From: an uncultured Lachnospiraceae bacterium
Lineage (GTDB): Bacteria; Bacillota; Clostridia; Lachnospirales; Lachnospiraceae
Assembly: GCA_910588955.1 (NCBI GenBank)
Contig: CAJURQ010000007.1
Span: forward strand, 1-64,000
Length of the DNA: 64,000 nt
Reading direction: 5' to 3'
Each line of letters begins with the position of its first letter. Position 1 is the first letter of the stretch. The notes beneath the pieces are model-generated. The model worked only from the letters and a program-made list of their open reading frames with translations, was not told where the DNA came from and did no database searches. Positions 23,994 to 32,702 of the stretch are shown one piece after another. Both the position numbers and the translations under genes were made by a program.

Positions 23994-25433
23994 TTAGAAG
24001 CGGAAGTCTCTAACCCCTTCCGCAATCTTTGCCAGATGATCCTTCGCGATCTCCCGCACCTGCTCCTTCGGGATATTCGCAAGTTCCGCCTGTATCAACG
24101 CCTCTCCGATTGCCTTCGTCTCCTCGGACGCGTAGTCACACAGGTATTCCTTCAAGGTCATCAGCGCGTTGGGGTGACAGCAGTTCTGAATCTGCCCCGT
24201 CTTGCACAGGCTCATAAAGCGGTCGCCCGTCCTGCCCTCGCGGTAACACGCCGTACAGAACGAAGGAATGTAGCCCAGTTCCATCAGCCACTTGATCACC
24301 TCGTCCAGCGTCCTCTGGTCGGACACGTCAAACTGCTCCGTGTCGGTAGGACGTTCCTCCTCTGTATAGCCGCCCACGGAAGTCCGGGACGCACCGGAAA
24401 TCTGGGACACGCCAAGACGAATCACCTTCTCGCGCACCGACTGGCTCTCCCTTGTTGAGATAATCATGCCCGTGTAGGGAACTGCAATGCGTATCAGGGC
24501 GCAGAGCTTTGCAAAAATTTCATCGTCAATGCCGTTGTCGAACGCGGAAGGGTCAATGTCATCCGCATGTTTGATGCGCGGCACACTGATGGTGTGAGGA
24601 CCTACCCCATGCACCGCCTCCAAGTGCTCCGCGTGCATGAGAAGCCCCGCGAACTCGTACTTATACAGTTCCAGACCAAAGAGCACGCCCAGCCCCACAT
24701 CGTCAATGCCGCCCTCCATAGCGCGGTCCATCGCCTCCGTGTGATAGTTGTAATCATGCTTAGGACCTGTGGGATGCAGCTTTAAATAGCTCTCCTTGTG
24801 GTAAGTCTCCTGAAAGAGAATATATGTGCCGATGCCCGCCTCCTTGAGCATACGGTACTCCTCCACTGTGGTTGCGGCAATATTGACATTGACGCGTCGA
24901 ATCGCGCCGTTTTTATGGTTGATGGAATAGATCGTTTTGATGCATTCCAAAATGTATTCAATGGGATTATTGACCGGGTCTTCCCCCGCCTCGATCGCAA
25001 GCCGCTTGTGCCCCATATCCTGCAAAGCGATTACTTCCTGCTTCACTTCCTCCTGCGTCAACTTCTTTCGCGGAATATTTTTATTCTTCATGTGATACGG
25101 GCAGTAAACACAGCCGTTCACGCAGTAATTCGACAGATAAAGCGGCGCAAAGATCACGATGCGGTTGCCGTAGTATGCCAGTTTGATCTCCTCCGCCAGC
25201 GCGTAGATTTTTTCCAGTATCTCCTTGTCCTCGCAGGCGAGCAGAACCGACGCCTCCCGGTGGGAAAGCCCCGCACATATGGTGGAGCTGCCCTCTTTCC
25301 TCGGACGCGCTTTGTCAAGAATTTCGCCCACCAACTCCTTGTTGTCCTTGTTTTCCTCCGCGTACTTGAGCGTCGCGAGGATTTCCTCATGGTTGATAAA
25401 ATCGTCTGCACATAGTGATTTCGGATCGTACAT
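23994..25433 (-). CDS. hydG: [FeFe]-hydrogenase maturase HydG (tyrosine lyase)
   Basis: This 479-residue radical-SAM enzyme cleaves tyrosine to p-cresol, CO and cyanide for the H-cluster. The SAM-cluster motif is CVNGCVYCPYH. The second, dangler-iron cluster site is in the C-terminal part (CTACYREGRTGDRFMSLCKTG). Both sites are intact, and the length is normal. GAAGGT lies upstream of the ATG. HydE is encoded ~140 bp upstream and HydF downstream. Confidence 0.97.
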   Translation of the reverse strand: MYDPKSLCADDFINHEEILATLKYAEENKDNKELVGEILDKARPRKEGSSTICAGLSHREASVLLACEDKEILEKIYALAEEIKLAYYGNRIVIFAPLYLSNYCVNGCVYCPYHMKNKNIPRKKLTQEEVKQEVIALQDMGHKRLAIEAGEDPVNNPIEYILECIKTIYSINHKNGAIRRVNVNIAATTVEEYRMLKEAGIGTYILFQETYHKESYLKLHPTGPKHDYNYHTEAMDRAMEGGIDDVGLGVLFGLELYKYEFAGLLMHAEHLEAVHGVGPHTISVPRIKHADDIDPSAFDNGIDDEIFAKLCALIRIAVPYTGMIISTRESQSVREKVIRLGVSQISGASRTSVGGYTEEERPTDTEQFDVSDQRTLDEVIKWLMELGYIPSFCTACYREGRTGDRFMSLCKTGQIQNCCHPNALMTLKEYLCDYASEETKAIGEALIQAELANIPKEQVREIAKDHLAKIAEGVRDFRF

Positions 25434-25575
25434 TTTATTTTACCTTCTTTCTCACATTTCCTGTATGTTTATTTTTCTGCGCTTCCTTGGTTTTCACACA
25501 GCGTATTACGCTATTAAATAACTATAGCAATTTAATTTCTGGCATGCGCACCGCTCGATGTCCATCCGACGCCTG

Positions 25576-26613
25576 TCACTCCGTCTGCACCGCATCTCCC
25601 CGGCTCACCGCCACCCGGTAGCCTGCTGCCACTACACTCTCCCGAAGCGCCGCCAGCCCTTCCGCCGCCTCCTGTCCGGTGCAAGCCTTATTGTCGTAGA
25701 GGCTGTACTGCCCGCGCACGTTTACGGGGGACAGATTCGGCATGACCACGTTCGCCCCGGCTTTTAGAGCCAGTTCCCGCCCCTGCGGATGAATGGTGCC
25801 AAGCGCCGTTGTCGCGGGAATCAGCGCCTTCGGCAATGCCAGTCTGGAGAGCGCCACCATGATAAGCGTGCGCTGCAGGCTCCCTGCCGGATATCCCGCA
25901 AAAGGCGTGTCATGATGGGGAATAAAAGGTCCGATTCCCACCATATGGGGTCGAAACTCCTGCAAAAACCGCATGTCCGCGATCAGCTCTTCCGTCCGCT
26001 GAAAGGGAGAACCGACCATAAAGCCCGCCCCGGTCTGATAGCCGATTTCCCGCAGATTCCGCAGGCACTCCATACGCCGCAGATAGGTCTGTTCCTGCGG
26101 GTGCAGTTTCCCGTAATGAGAGCGGGACGCCGTCTCATGCCGTAATAAATACCGGTCAGCTCCCGCCTGATACCAGATTTCATAATCCTCACGCGGACGC
26201 TCCCCCAGCGACAGAGTCACCGCGCAGTCAGAATATTTTTCTTTGATGTGGGAGACGATTTCCTCCACCCACGCCGTCGTGTGGTGAGCGTCCTCGCCGC
26301 CCTGCAGCACAAAGGTACGAAATCCCAGTTCATAACCTTGCTTACAGCAGGCGAGAATTTCCTCCTCCGCAAGCCTGTAACGCGATATGTTCGCATTGCT
26401 CCGGCGGATGCCGCAGTAGAGACAGTCGTTTCTGCAATAGCTTGAAATCTCTATCAGCCCTCTGATATAGACATCCGTCCCGTAGTACTGCCGACGCACC
26501 TCGTCAGCTCTATAAAATAACAGTTGTTTTTCATAATCGCCTTCGATTAAAAACCGCCACTCGTCGTCGGAAAGTTCTTCTCCTGCGGCGAGGCGGTCTG
26601 TCAGGTCTGTCAT
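25576..26613 (-). CDS. hydE: [FeFe]-hydrogenase maturase HydE (radical SAM)
   Basis: This 345-residue radical-SAM enzyme takes part in building the dithiomethylamine bridge and diiron unit of the H-cluster. The cluster motif CRNDCLYCGIRRSN is intact, and the TIM-barrel continues through GAGFMVGSPFQRTEELI. The ATG at 26613 is used because GGAGAGGGC lies directly upstream; the frame is open for 17 more codons. Together with hydG and hydF this gives a complete maturation set. No hydrogenase structural gene is in the window. Confidence 0.95.
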   Translation of the reverse strand: MTDLTDRLAAGEELSDDEWRFLIEGDYEKQLLFYRADEVRRQYYGTDVYIRGLIEISSYCRNDCLYCGIRRSNANISRYRLAEEEILACCKQGYELGFRTFVLQGGEDAHHTTAWVEEIVSHIKEKYSDCAVTLSLGERPREDYEIWYQAGADRYLLRHETASRSHYGKLHPQEQTYLRRMECLRNLREIGYQTGAGFMVGSPFQRTEELIADMRFLQEFRPHMVGIGPFIPHHDTPFAGYPAGSLQRTLIMVALSRLALPKALIPATTALGTIHPQGRELALKAGANVVMPNLSPVNVRGQYSLYDNKACTGQEAAEGLAALRESVVAAGYRVAVSRGDAVQTE

Positions 26614-26672
26614 ATGCCCTCTCCGATGGGGTCGCCCCTTACTTGTACGCGTATAGTATAACACTTTCTTTC

Positions 26673-26715
26673 AAAAAGCGCGATAGCCAGATTCTAAAAT
26701 TAGAATCTGACTATC
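26673..26715 (-). terminator. Strong hairpin with T-run behind a gene relic
   Basis: Nearly perfect arms (26682-26697 with 26700-26715, core AGATTCTAA/TTAGAATCT) are followed on the minus strand by GCGC and five Ts. It stands just after the stop codon at 26723, as a terminator would, and upstream of hydE. Confidence 0.7.
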
Positions 26716-26722
26716 CATCCGA

Positions 26723-26797
26723 CTACGCCTTGTAATGCTTTGCCTGCGCATTCCAAAGCTCATAATATTTCCCGCCCCTGTCCGCCGCCGTCCCTTC
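26723..26797 (-). pseudogene. Relic of the 3' end of an ABC-transporter-like gene
   Basis: The minus strand encodes DRGGKYYELWNAQAKHYKA and a stop. This resembles the extreme C terminus of exporter-type ABC ATPase-permeases (GGKYAELWNAQ-like). Only about 24 codons remain readable, followed by a terminator hairpin. The rest of the gene is missing, as if deleted between here and the tRNA gene. Confidence 0.4.
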
Positions 26798-26814
26798 GCA
26801 GCAGCTTTAAGAGT

Positions 26815-26850
26815 CAAAGAAACCCTGATGAAATAGCTTCATCAGGGTTT
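26815..26850 (-). terminator. Terminator of the tRNA-Gln gene
   Basis: A perfect 13 bp stem (26820-26832 with 26838-26850, AAACCCTGATGAA) ends in a T-rich stretch on the minus strand, seven bases past the tRNA. Confidence 0.85.
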
Positions 26851-26856
26851 GATTAG

Positions 26857-26928
26857 CTGGGCTACAAGGATTCGAACCTTGAAATGACGGAGTCAGAGTC
26901 CGTTGCCTTACCGTTTGGCGATAGCCCA
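26857..26928 (-). tRNA. tRNA-Gln (anticodon CUG)
   Basis: On the minus strand a complete cloverleaf can be drawn. It has a seven-pair acceptor stem (TGGGCTA/TAGCCCA), D arm GCC/GGC, anticodon stem ACGGA/TCCGT with loop CTCTGAC (anticodon CTG) and T arm with GGTTCGAATCC. The discriminator is G, and no CCA is encoded. CUG reads CAG glutamine codons. Confidence 0.96.
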
Positions 26929-26941
26929 TCAACAATTAAGG

Positions 26942-26970
26942 ATTATAGCGGAAAAAGGGCTGTTTGACAA
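26942..26970 (-). promoter_or_regulatory. Promoter of tRNA-Gln, overlapping the glnN terminator
   Basis: The minus strand has TTGTCA (26965-26970), a 17 bp spacer and TATAAT (26942-26947), with the tRNA starting 14 bases after the -10. The -35 box is in the loop of the upstream terminator hairpin. Confidence 0.85.
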
Positions 26971-26980
26971 GCCCTTTTTT
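26950..26980 (-). terminator. Terminator of glnN
   Basis: The AAGGGCT/AGCCCTT stem (26955-26961 with 26970-26976) with five Ts following on the minus strand lies ~35 bp after the glutamine synthetase stop codon. Confidence 0.75.
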
Positions 26981-27013
26981 CCACTTTTTTTAAAATTTTT
27001 AAATTTTTTTAAA

Positions 27014-29125
27014 TCAGATCTCAAACATCAGCTCCCCGTAGGTCGGAATCGGCCAGTACTCCTTATCCACAATCATCTCCAGCTCATCCGCCGGAGCGCG
27101 CAGTTCGTCCATCGCCGCCCTCACCGTATCTTTGTAGAAGAACGCCTGTGCCTTTGCATCTTCCATGACGGAAGCCTCTTTCTCCGCCTTTTTCAGCTTC
27201 TCGAGAGCCGTCTGCATCGCCGTCAGCTTCTCACCGACGATCGTCAGAAGTTCATCCTGTGTGGCCGCGTCCGCACCCGCCATCTTTACCGCGTTCACGG
27301 TGTCAGCAAGGACCTTCGTGTAGCGGATAACCGCCGGGATGATCTGCTTGCCCGCCATATCGATCATGGTAAGCGCCTCTATGTTAATGGATTTCGCATA
27401 AGTCTCGTAAATAATCTCCTCGCGGGATTCCAGCTCCACCTTCGTGAAGATGCCGAACTTCTCAAACAGCTTCACCGCCTTGTCGGTGGTCAGCGTGCCA
27501 GCCGCCTCGATCATGGACTTAATGTTAGGAAGTCCCCTTCTTGCAGCCTCCGCCACCCACTCGTCGGAGTAGCCGTTGCCGTTGAAGATGATTCTCTGGT
27601 GCTCGGTCATGTATTTCTTGATCAGGTCGTGGATCGCCAACTCCTTGTTCTCCGCTTTCTCCAGAATGTCAGCCGCCTCGCAGAAAGCTTCCGCCACGAT
27701 CGCGTTCAGCGTGGTGTTCGGGCTAGCGATGGAATCCGCAGACCCCACCATACGGAACTCAAACTTGTTGCCTGTGAAAGCGAAGGGCGACGTCCTGTTT
27801 CTGTCGGTTGCGTCCTTCTGGAAATCAGGCAGGGTGCTTACGCCTGTGAGGAGCTTGCCGCCCTCCTTGACAGAGGTTGCCTCGCCCGTCTCGATCAGCT
27901 GTGTCACCACGTCCTCAAGCTGTTCGCCGAGGAAAATGGAAATAATTGCCGGGGGCGCCTCGTTCGCGCCGAGTCTGTGGTCATTGCCCACGTCGGAAGC
28001 GGACTGGCGCAGCAGATCCGCATGTCTGTCCACCGCCCTCATCACACATGCCAGCACGAGAAGGAACTGTACGTTCTCGTTGGGCGTATCGCCGGGATCG
28101 AGCAGGTTCACGCCGTTGTCCGTGGTGATTGACCAGTTGTCATGCTTACCGGAGCCGTTCACGCCGGCATAGGGTTTCTCATGTAATAAGCAACGCATGT
28201 TATGTTTAACAGCAACCCGCTTCATGGTTTCCATCACGATCTGGTTGTGATCCACCGCAATGTTTGCCGTCTCGTAGATCGGCGCAAGCTCGTGCTGTGC
28301 GGGAGCCACCTCGTTGTGCTGGGTCTTTGCCGTCACGCCAAGTTTCCACAGTTCCTCGTTCAAATCCTTCATGTACGCGCCCACGCGTTCACGAATGACA
28401 CCGAAGTAGTGATCCTCCATCTCCTGACCTTTGGGAGCCGGCGCGCCGAAAAGGGTGCGTCCCGCAAACATCAGATCGGTTCTCTTCATATATAAATCTT
28501 TATCTACCAGAAAATATTCCTGTTCGGGACCTACGGAAGCGGTCACCTTGGTTGCGCCCGTGTTGCCAAAGAGCCGCACGATACGCAGCGCCTGCTCACT
28601 CAGCGCCTCCATGGAGCGAAGGAGCGGCGTCTTCTTATCCAGCGCCTCGCCCGTGTAGGAGCAGAAGGCGGTGGGAATACAGAGGATCGTGCCGCAGCCG
28701 GACTCCTTCAAAAACGCGGGGGATGTGATATCCCATGCGGTATAGCCTCTCGCCTCGAAGGTCGCCCGCAAGCCGCCCGAAGGGAAGGAGGACGCGTCAG
28801 GCTCGCCCTTGATCAGCTCCTTACCGGAAAACTCAGTCAGCATTTTGCCCAAATCGTCGGGATGGGACACGAAAGCGTCATGCTTTTCCGCAGTGATACC
28901 GGTCAGCGGCTGGAACCAGTGCGTATAGTGGGTCGCGCCGTTTTCTACCGCCCAGTCCTTCATCGCCTTCGCCACGATATTCGCGGTGCTCATGGACAGC
29001 TCGCCGCCCTCGTTCATAACCTTGACGACTTCCTTGTAAGCGTTTCTCGTCAGACGCTGCTGCATCTTTCCGAGGGTAAACACGTTCTTCGCAAATATCT
29101 CTTCCACATTGAATACTTCGCTCAT
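27014..29125 (-). CDS. glnN: Type III glutamine synthetase
   Basis: This 703-residue enzyme makes glutamine from glutamate, ammonia and ATP. The length and motifs are those of the GSIII class, first known from Bacteroides and Clostridia: PTAFCSYTGEALDKKTPLLRS, QHNEVAPAQHELAPIYE and EKPYAGVNGSGKHDNWS, the last being the conserved nucleotide and glutamate site. A large C-terminal extension absent from GSI is present. The ATG at 29125 follows GAGGAGGAT; a GTG five codons earlier is part of that ribosome site. It stands alone with its own promoter and terminator. Confidence 0.97.
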   Translation of the reverse strand: MSEVFNVEEIFAKNVFTLGKMQQRLTRNAYKEVVKVMNEGGELSMSTANIVAKAMKDWAVENGATHYTHWFQPLTGITAEKHDAFVSHPDDLGKMLTEFSGKELIKGEPDASSFPSGGLRATFEARGYTAWDITSPAFLKESGCGTILCIPTAFCSYTGEALDKKTPLLRSMEALSEQALRIVRLFGNTGATKVTASVGPEQEYFLVDKDLYMKRTDLMFAGRTLFGAPAPKGQEMEDHYFGVIRERVGAYMKDLNEELWKLGVTAKTQHNEVAPAQHELAPIYETANIAVDHNQIVMETMKRVAVKHNMRCLLHEKPYAGVNGSGKHDNWSITTDNGVNLLDPGDTPNENVQFLLVLACVMRAVDRHADLLRQSASDVGNDHRLGANEAPPAIISIFLGEQLEDVVTQLIETGEATSVKEGGKLLTGVSTLPDFQKDATDRNRTSPFAFTGNKFEFRMVGSADSIASPNTTLNAIVAEAFCEAADILEKAENKELAIHDLIKKYMTEHQRIIFNGNGYSDEWVAEAARRGLPNIKSMIEAAGTLTTDKAVKLFEKFGIFTKVELESREEIIYETYAKSINIEALTMIDMAGKQIIPAVIRYTKVLADTVNAVKMAGADAATQDELLTIVGEKLTAMQTALEKLKKAEKEASVMEDAKAQAFFYKDTVRAAMDELRAPADELEMIVDKEYWPIPTYGELMFEI

Positions 29126-29225
29126 AATTATCCTCCTCACCCGGCTTCAAAAAAATGCGCCCCAAAAAAACTTTATTTTTTGGAACGCCATCGTTCTGAA
29201 TACCTGTATACAATTTACGTCTATA

Positions 29226-29254
29226 AGAATAACCTACTTTTTCAAAAAATGCAA
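29226..29254 (-). promoter_or_regulatory. Probable promoter of glnN
   Basis: The minus strand has TTGCAT (29249-29254), a 17 bp spacer and TATTCT (29226-29231), with a leader of about 95 bases to the start codon. Confidence 0.45.
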
Positions 29255-29281
29255 GGGGAAATTTCAGATTTATAAAAAAAC

Positions 29282-30592
29282 TTATTTTGCCCTCTTCCGT
29301 TTATGAATTTGTTCCACCGCATACAGCGGCAGATTGACCAGCCATTCTTCCTCTTTGTAATCCGCCATAGATGCGCGGACAGAAACCGCCGGACGGAATT
29401 TATCACGGTAAGTTTTCAGGCTCTTCGCTTTCAGGTTTACCTCCGCCTTAACCTCAACCGGCACAATCTCCTCTCCCGTGTCAACGACAAAATCCACCTC
29501 GCACGAACCCCTGTCGTTTGTATAGTAGTAGATACCCAGATCGTCTATGGTTTTCAACTGCTGACACACATACTGCTCGGTCAGCGCTCCCTTAAACTCC
29601 GCAAACAAACCACTGCCATCCAGCAATATGCGCTGGTGCAGCCCGGTCATACATCCGAGAAGTCCCACATCCACCAGAAACAGCTTAAACGCCTTTAAAT
29701 CCTCATATGCCTTCAGCGGCATCCCCGGCGAATTGACACGGCTGACTCTGTGCACCAGCCCGCAGTCGCAAAGCCACATGATCGCCACTTCATATTCCTT
29801 TGCGCGACCGCCCTCCCGCACAAGACCATAAATAAACTTCTTATTCTCTTTCGCAAGCTGGGAAGGAATGCTGTTCCATATCATACGGATTTTCGGCACA
29901 ATCTCTATCGGGGCATGTTTGGAAAAATCCTGCTCGTAAGCTGCCAATATGCGCTTTTGAATCTCCCGCACCCGGTTAAAGTCCTTATCCTGCGCAAAGC
30001 ACGCCACCGCCTCCGGCATACCGCCGACAAAATAATAGTGCTTGAGCGCGTCGATATAAGTCTGTTTAAACGTTGTGATCATCTGCCAGTCCTGCCGCTC
30101 CAGCAATTCGACATACTGCTCACCCACAGCCGCCATCAAAAATTCCCGGAATGAAAGCGGATACAGATGCAAAAATTCCACCTTGCCCACCGGGAACGAT
30201 GTGCCCCCGTGCAGCGCAATCCCCAGCAGAGAACCGGCGCAGACAATATGATACTGCGGTGCGTTTTCATAAAAATATTTGAGAGAAGAAAGCGCTCTAG
30301 GCACTTCCTGCACCTCATCAAATATCAGCAGTGTGCTGTCTGCATCAATTTTCCTGCCTGCGTACAGTTCTATCCCCATAAGCAGGCGTTCTACATTCAG
30401 ATCGGCGGCAAACAGCTCCGCCATTTCAGAATTGGCGTCAAAATTGATATAAACGGCGTCCGCATAAGCCCTGCTGCCAAATTCTTTCATCAGCCAAGTT
30501 TTTCCAACCTGCCTTGCCCCCTCGATAATCAGCGGTTTTCGGTTTTTGCTCTCTTTCCATCTGTGAAGCTTTTCTATGATGCTCCGATACAT
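29282..30592 (-). CDS. AAA-type ATPase with DUF4143 domain
   Basis: This 436-residue protein belongs to the large family of lone ATPases with an N-terminal AAA module (Walker A GARQVGKTWL, Walker B LLIFDEVQEVP, sensor CAGSLLG) and a C-terminal DUF4143 region containing the nuclease-like SCEVDFVVDTGEEIVPVEVK. The function is unknown, and the genes are typically mobile between anaerobes. The ATG at 30592 follows GGAGGTG. The upstream region holds three TTCGTYGTA repeats. Nothing in the neighbourhood explains a role. Confidence 0.85.
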   Translation of the reverse strand: MYRSIIEKLHRWKESKNRKPLIIEGARQVGKTWLMKEFGSRAYADAVYINFDANSEMAELFAADLNVERLLMGIELYAGRKIDADSTLLIFDEVQEVPRALSSLKYFYENAPQYHIVCAGSLLGIALHGGTSFPVGKVEFLHLYPLSFREFLMAAVGEQYVELLERQDWQMITTFKQTYIDALKHYYFVGGMPEAVACFAQDKDFNRVREIQKRILAAYEQDFSKHAPIEIVPKIRMIWNSIPSQLAKENKKFIYGLVREGGRAKEYEVAIMWLCDCGLVHRVSRVNSPGMPLKAYEDLKAFKLFLVDVGLLGCMTGLHQRILLDGSGLFAEFKGALTEQYVCQQLKTIDDLGIYYYTNDRGSCEVDFVVDTGEEIVPVEVKAEVNLKAKSLKTYRDKFRPAVSVRASMADYKEEEWLVNLPLYAVEQIHKRKRAK

Positions 30593-30647
30593 GCCCACAC
30601 CTCCGCAAACAGGATTTAAGCACAGAATATCATATAAATACAAAAAA

Positions 30648-30722
30648 TACAACGAAAATCAAATGTATCTTCACATTTTTTACGACGAATAATTGCATTG
30701 TATTACATTTTTTACAACGAAT
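30648..30722. repeat. Direct repeats upstream of the ATPase gene
   Basis: ACATTTTTTACGACGAAT (30673-30690) recurs with one change at 30705-30722, exactly 32 bases later (three helical turns). A third TACAACGAA is at 30648-30656. The spacing on one face of the helix suggests a protein-binding site. Confidence 0.55.
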
Positions 30723-30725
30723 GCA

Positions 30726-31958
30726 TCACTCCTCCGATTTCTCCACCCGCAAAATATCCCCCACCTCCGGCACTTCCGACAGCCTCACGTCGATCGTCTG
30801 CTTCGGGTGCGGACAGGACTCCACGGAGTTGCCCTCCGCGTCATACATTGCCAACACTTTGACGGGAATATTCTCCCCGCGCGGCTTCATGATCTCTATC
30901 TCGTCCCCCACGCAGAACTTGTTGCGCTGCTCGATGCGGGCGCATTCATCCGCCACAGCCCCCACAATCCCCAGATAAATATACTCGCTCACATAGGTGC
31001 TCTCATCGTAGATCTGGGTATTCTCATCCGCCTTTCCGAAATAAAAGCCGGTGGTAAACTTGCGGTAGGTGCACTTGGCAATTTCCGCCCGATACCAGTC
31101 CAAATTGGCACGGTACTGCTCCTCCGAGGCAAAGTAATCGTCAATGGCACGCCTGTAGGTGCGCGCCACAGTCGCCACATACAGCGCCGTCTTCATCCTG
31201 CCCTCGATCTTAAAGCTGTCAATACCCGCATCCACCAGTTCGGGAATGTGCTCAATCATGTTCAGGTCCTTGGAATTGAATATAAATGTGCCCCTGTCGT
31301 TCTCAAAGACGGGCAGATACTCTCCCGGTCTCGTCTCCTCCACCAGCGCGTACTTCCAGCGGCAGGGATGGGTGCACGCCCCATGATTCGCGTCCCGCCC
31401 GGTAAAATAGTTGCTCAAAAGACAACGCCCCGAGTAGGAAATGCACATAGCGCCGTGCACGAAACTCTCGATCTCCATCTCCTCCGGGATATTTTCGCGG
31501 ATTTCCTTTATTTCCCGCAGGGAAAGCTCCCGTGCGGACACGACCCGCTTCGCCCCCTGCTCATGCCAGAAGCGGTAGGTCATATAGTTCGTATTGTTCG
31601 CCTGCGTGGAAATGTGAACATCGATCTCCGGACAGATTTCCCTTGCCAGCGCAAACATGCCGGGATCCGCTATGATCAGCGCGTCCGGCTTCATTTCCTT
31701 CAGCTCGCGGAAGTAGTCTTTCGCCCCCTCCAGATCATAATTGTGCGCCAAAATATTCGCGGTCACATACACCTTGACGCCCCGCTCATGTGCAAAAGCA
31801 ATGCCCTCCGCCATGTCCTGCGCAGAAAAATTTTTTGCTTTCGCCCGCAGTCCGAAAGCCTCCCCGCCGATATACACTGCGTCCGCGCCAAAAATAACAG
31901 CTGTTTTTAATACTTCCAGACTGGCGGCGGGCACCAGAAGTTCCGGTTTTTTCATCAT
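30726..31958 (-). CDS. trhP: U32-family protein, probable tRNA U34 hydroxylation factor
   Basis: This 410-residue protein is a U32-family member. Family marks are PAASLEVLKTAVIFGADAVYIGG near the start, the CISYSGRCLLSNYFTGRDANHGACTHPCRW cysteine segment and the C-terminal small beta domain. In Bacillus, the U32 proteins YrrN/YrrO (TrhP) are needed to make 5-hydroxyuridine at tRNA position 34, which TrmR then methylates. A TrmR-like gene lies next door on the same strand, so this role is likely. The start is set at 31958, where GGGGGAG precedes an ATG-ATG pair. Confidence 0.8.
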   Translation of the reverse strand: MMKKPELLVPAASLEVLKTAVIFGADAVYIGGEAFGLRAKAKNFSAQDMAEGIAFAHERGVKVYVTANILAHNYDLEGAKDYFRELKEMKPDALIIADPGMFALAREICPEIDVHISTQANNTNYMTYRFWHEQGAKRVVSARELSLREIKEIRENIPEEMEIESFVHGAMCISYSGRCLLSNYFTGRDANHGACTHPCRWKYALVEETRPGEYLPVFENDRGTFIFNSKDLNMIEHIPELVDAGIDSFKIEGRMKTALYVATVARTYRRAIDDYFASEEQYRANLDWYRAEIAKCTYRKFTTGFYFGKADENTQIYDESTYVSEYIYLGIVGAVADECARIEQRNKFCVGDEIEIMKPRGENIPVKVLAMYDAEGNSVESCPHPKQTIDVRLSEVPEVGDILRVEKSEE

Positions 31959-31974
31959 AGCGCTTCTCCCCCTT

Positions 31975-32070
31975 CGGAGAATGCCGATTTTTCGGCATTC
32001 TCCAGTGTGACATTTAGAAGTTCTTGGCATCGCGTCCTATGGCGCGATGTCTTTAGAACTTCTTGTCACA
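31975..32070. repeat. Two large adjacent hairpins between trmR and the U32 gene
   Basis: The first is a perfect 12 bp stem, GGAGAATGCCGA (from 31976) with TCGGCATTCTCC (to 32003). The second pairs 32006-32034 with 32043-32070 (TGTGACA, TTAGAAGTTCTT and CATCGCG blocks) and overlaps the end of the methyltransferase gene. Neither is followed by a T-run. The first ends next to the U32 ribosome site. Confidence 0.75.
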
Positions 32071-32702
32071 CAGCTTACCGTCACCCCGTCACCCACGGGC
32101 AGCACCACCGTCCGCAGCGCCTCGTGGTGCGTCAGTTCAAAAAGATACTCCCGCATCCGGCTGTGGATCGTGCGGTTTCTCCGCTCCACGGCAAACCGGG
32201 ATTCGAGAATGTCACCGTCCTGCAGCACGTTGTCGGACACGAGAAGCCCGTCCGGCGCAAGAAGCCGCAGAACCTCCGGCAGAAAATGGATATACTGCCC
32301 CTTTGCCGCATCCATAAAAATAAAATCATATGGTCCCGCAAGGTCTTTCAGAATATCCGCCGCATCCCCCTCCAGAAGCGTGATGACGTCTTCCTTCCCG
32401 GCACGCGCGAAATTTTCTTTCGCCACGGGGATTCGTTTCTCGTACTTTTCTATGGTAGTGATCCTGCACCCCTCGGGGGCGTACTCACTCATCAAAAGCG
32501 CAGAAAAACCAATGGCACACCCCACTTCCAAAATGGACATGGGTTTTCGCACCGCCAGCAGAAAGCGCAGCAGTCCCTGCGTCTGCGTGCGTATAATCGG
32601 CACATTGGTTTCCAAAGCTTCACGTTCTATTTTGTCCAGAAAAGGAGTGTTGCCCGCATCCAGAGAAGCGAGAAAGGTATCCATACGCTCGTCTGAAATC
32701 AC
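32037..32702 (-). CDS. trmR: SAM-dependent O-methyltransferase, TrmR-like
   Basis: This 221-residue class I methyltransferase of the COMT-like group has a SAM loop SILEVGCAIGFSALLMSEYAP, an acidic TTIEKYEK ribose-binding end and the metal-site segment FIFMDAAKGQY with LVSDNVLQDG. TrmR (YrrM) converts 5-hydroxyuridine to 5-methoxyuridine in tRNA. The order mltG-like, trmR, U32 matches the Bacillus yrrL-yrrM-yrrN cluster. Translation starts at a GTG that overlaps the stop of the upstream gene, so the two are coupled. Confidence 0.85.
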   Translation of the reverse strand: MISDERMDTFLASLDAGNTPFLDKIEREALETNVPIIRTQTQGLLRFLLAVRKPMSILEVGCAIGFSALLMSEYAPEGCRITTIEKYEKRIPVAKENFARAGKEDVITLLEGDAADILKDLAGPYDFIFMDAAKGQYIHFLPEVLRLLAPDGLLVSDNVLQDGDILESRFAVERRNRTIHSRMREYLFELTHHEALRTVVLPVGDGVTVSCVTRSSKDIAP

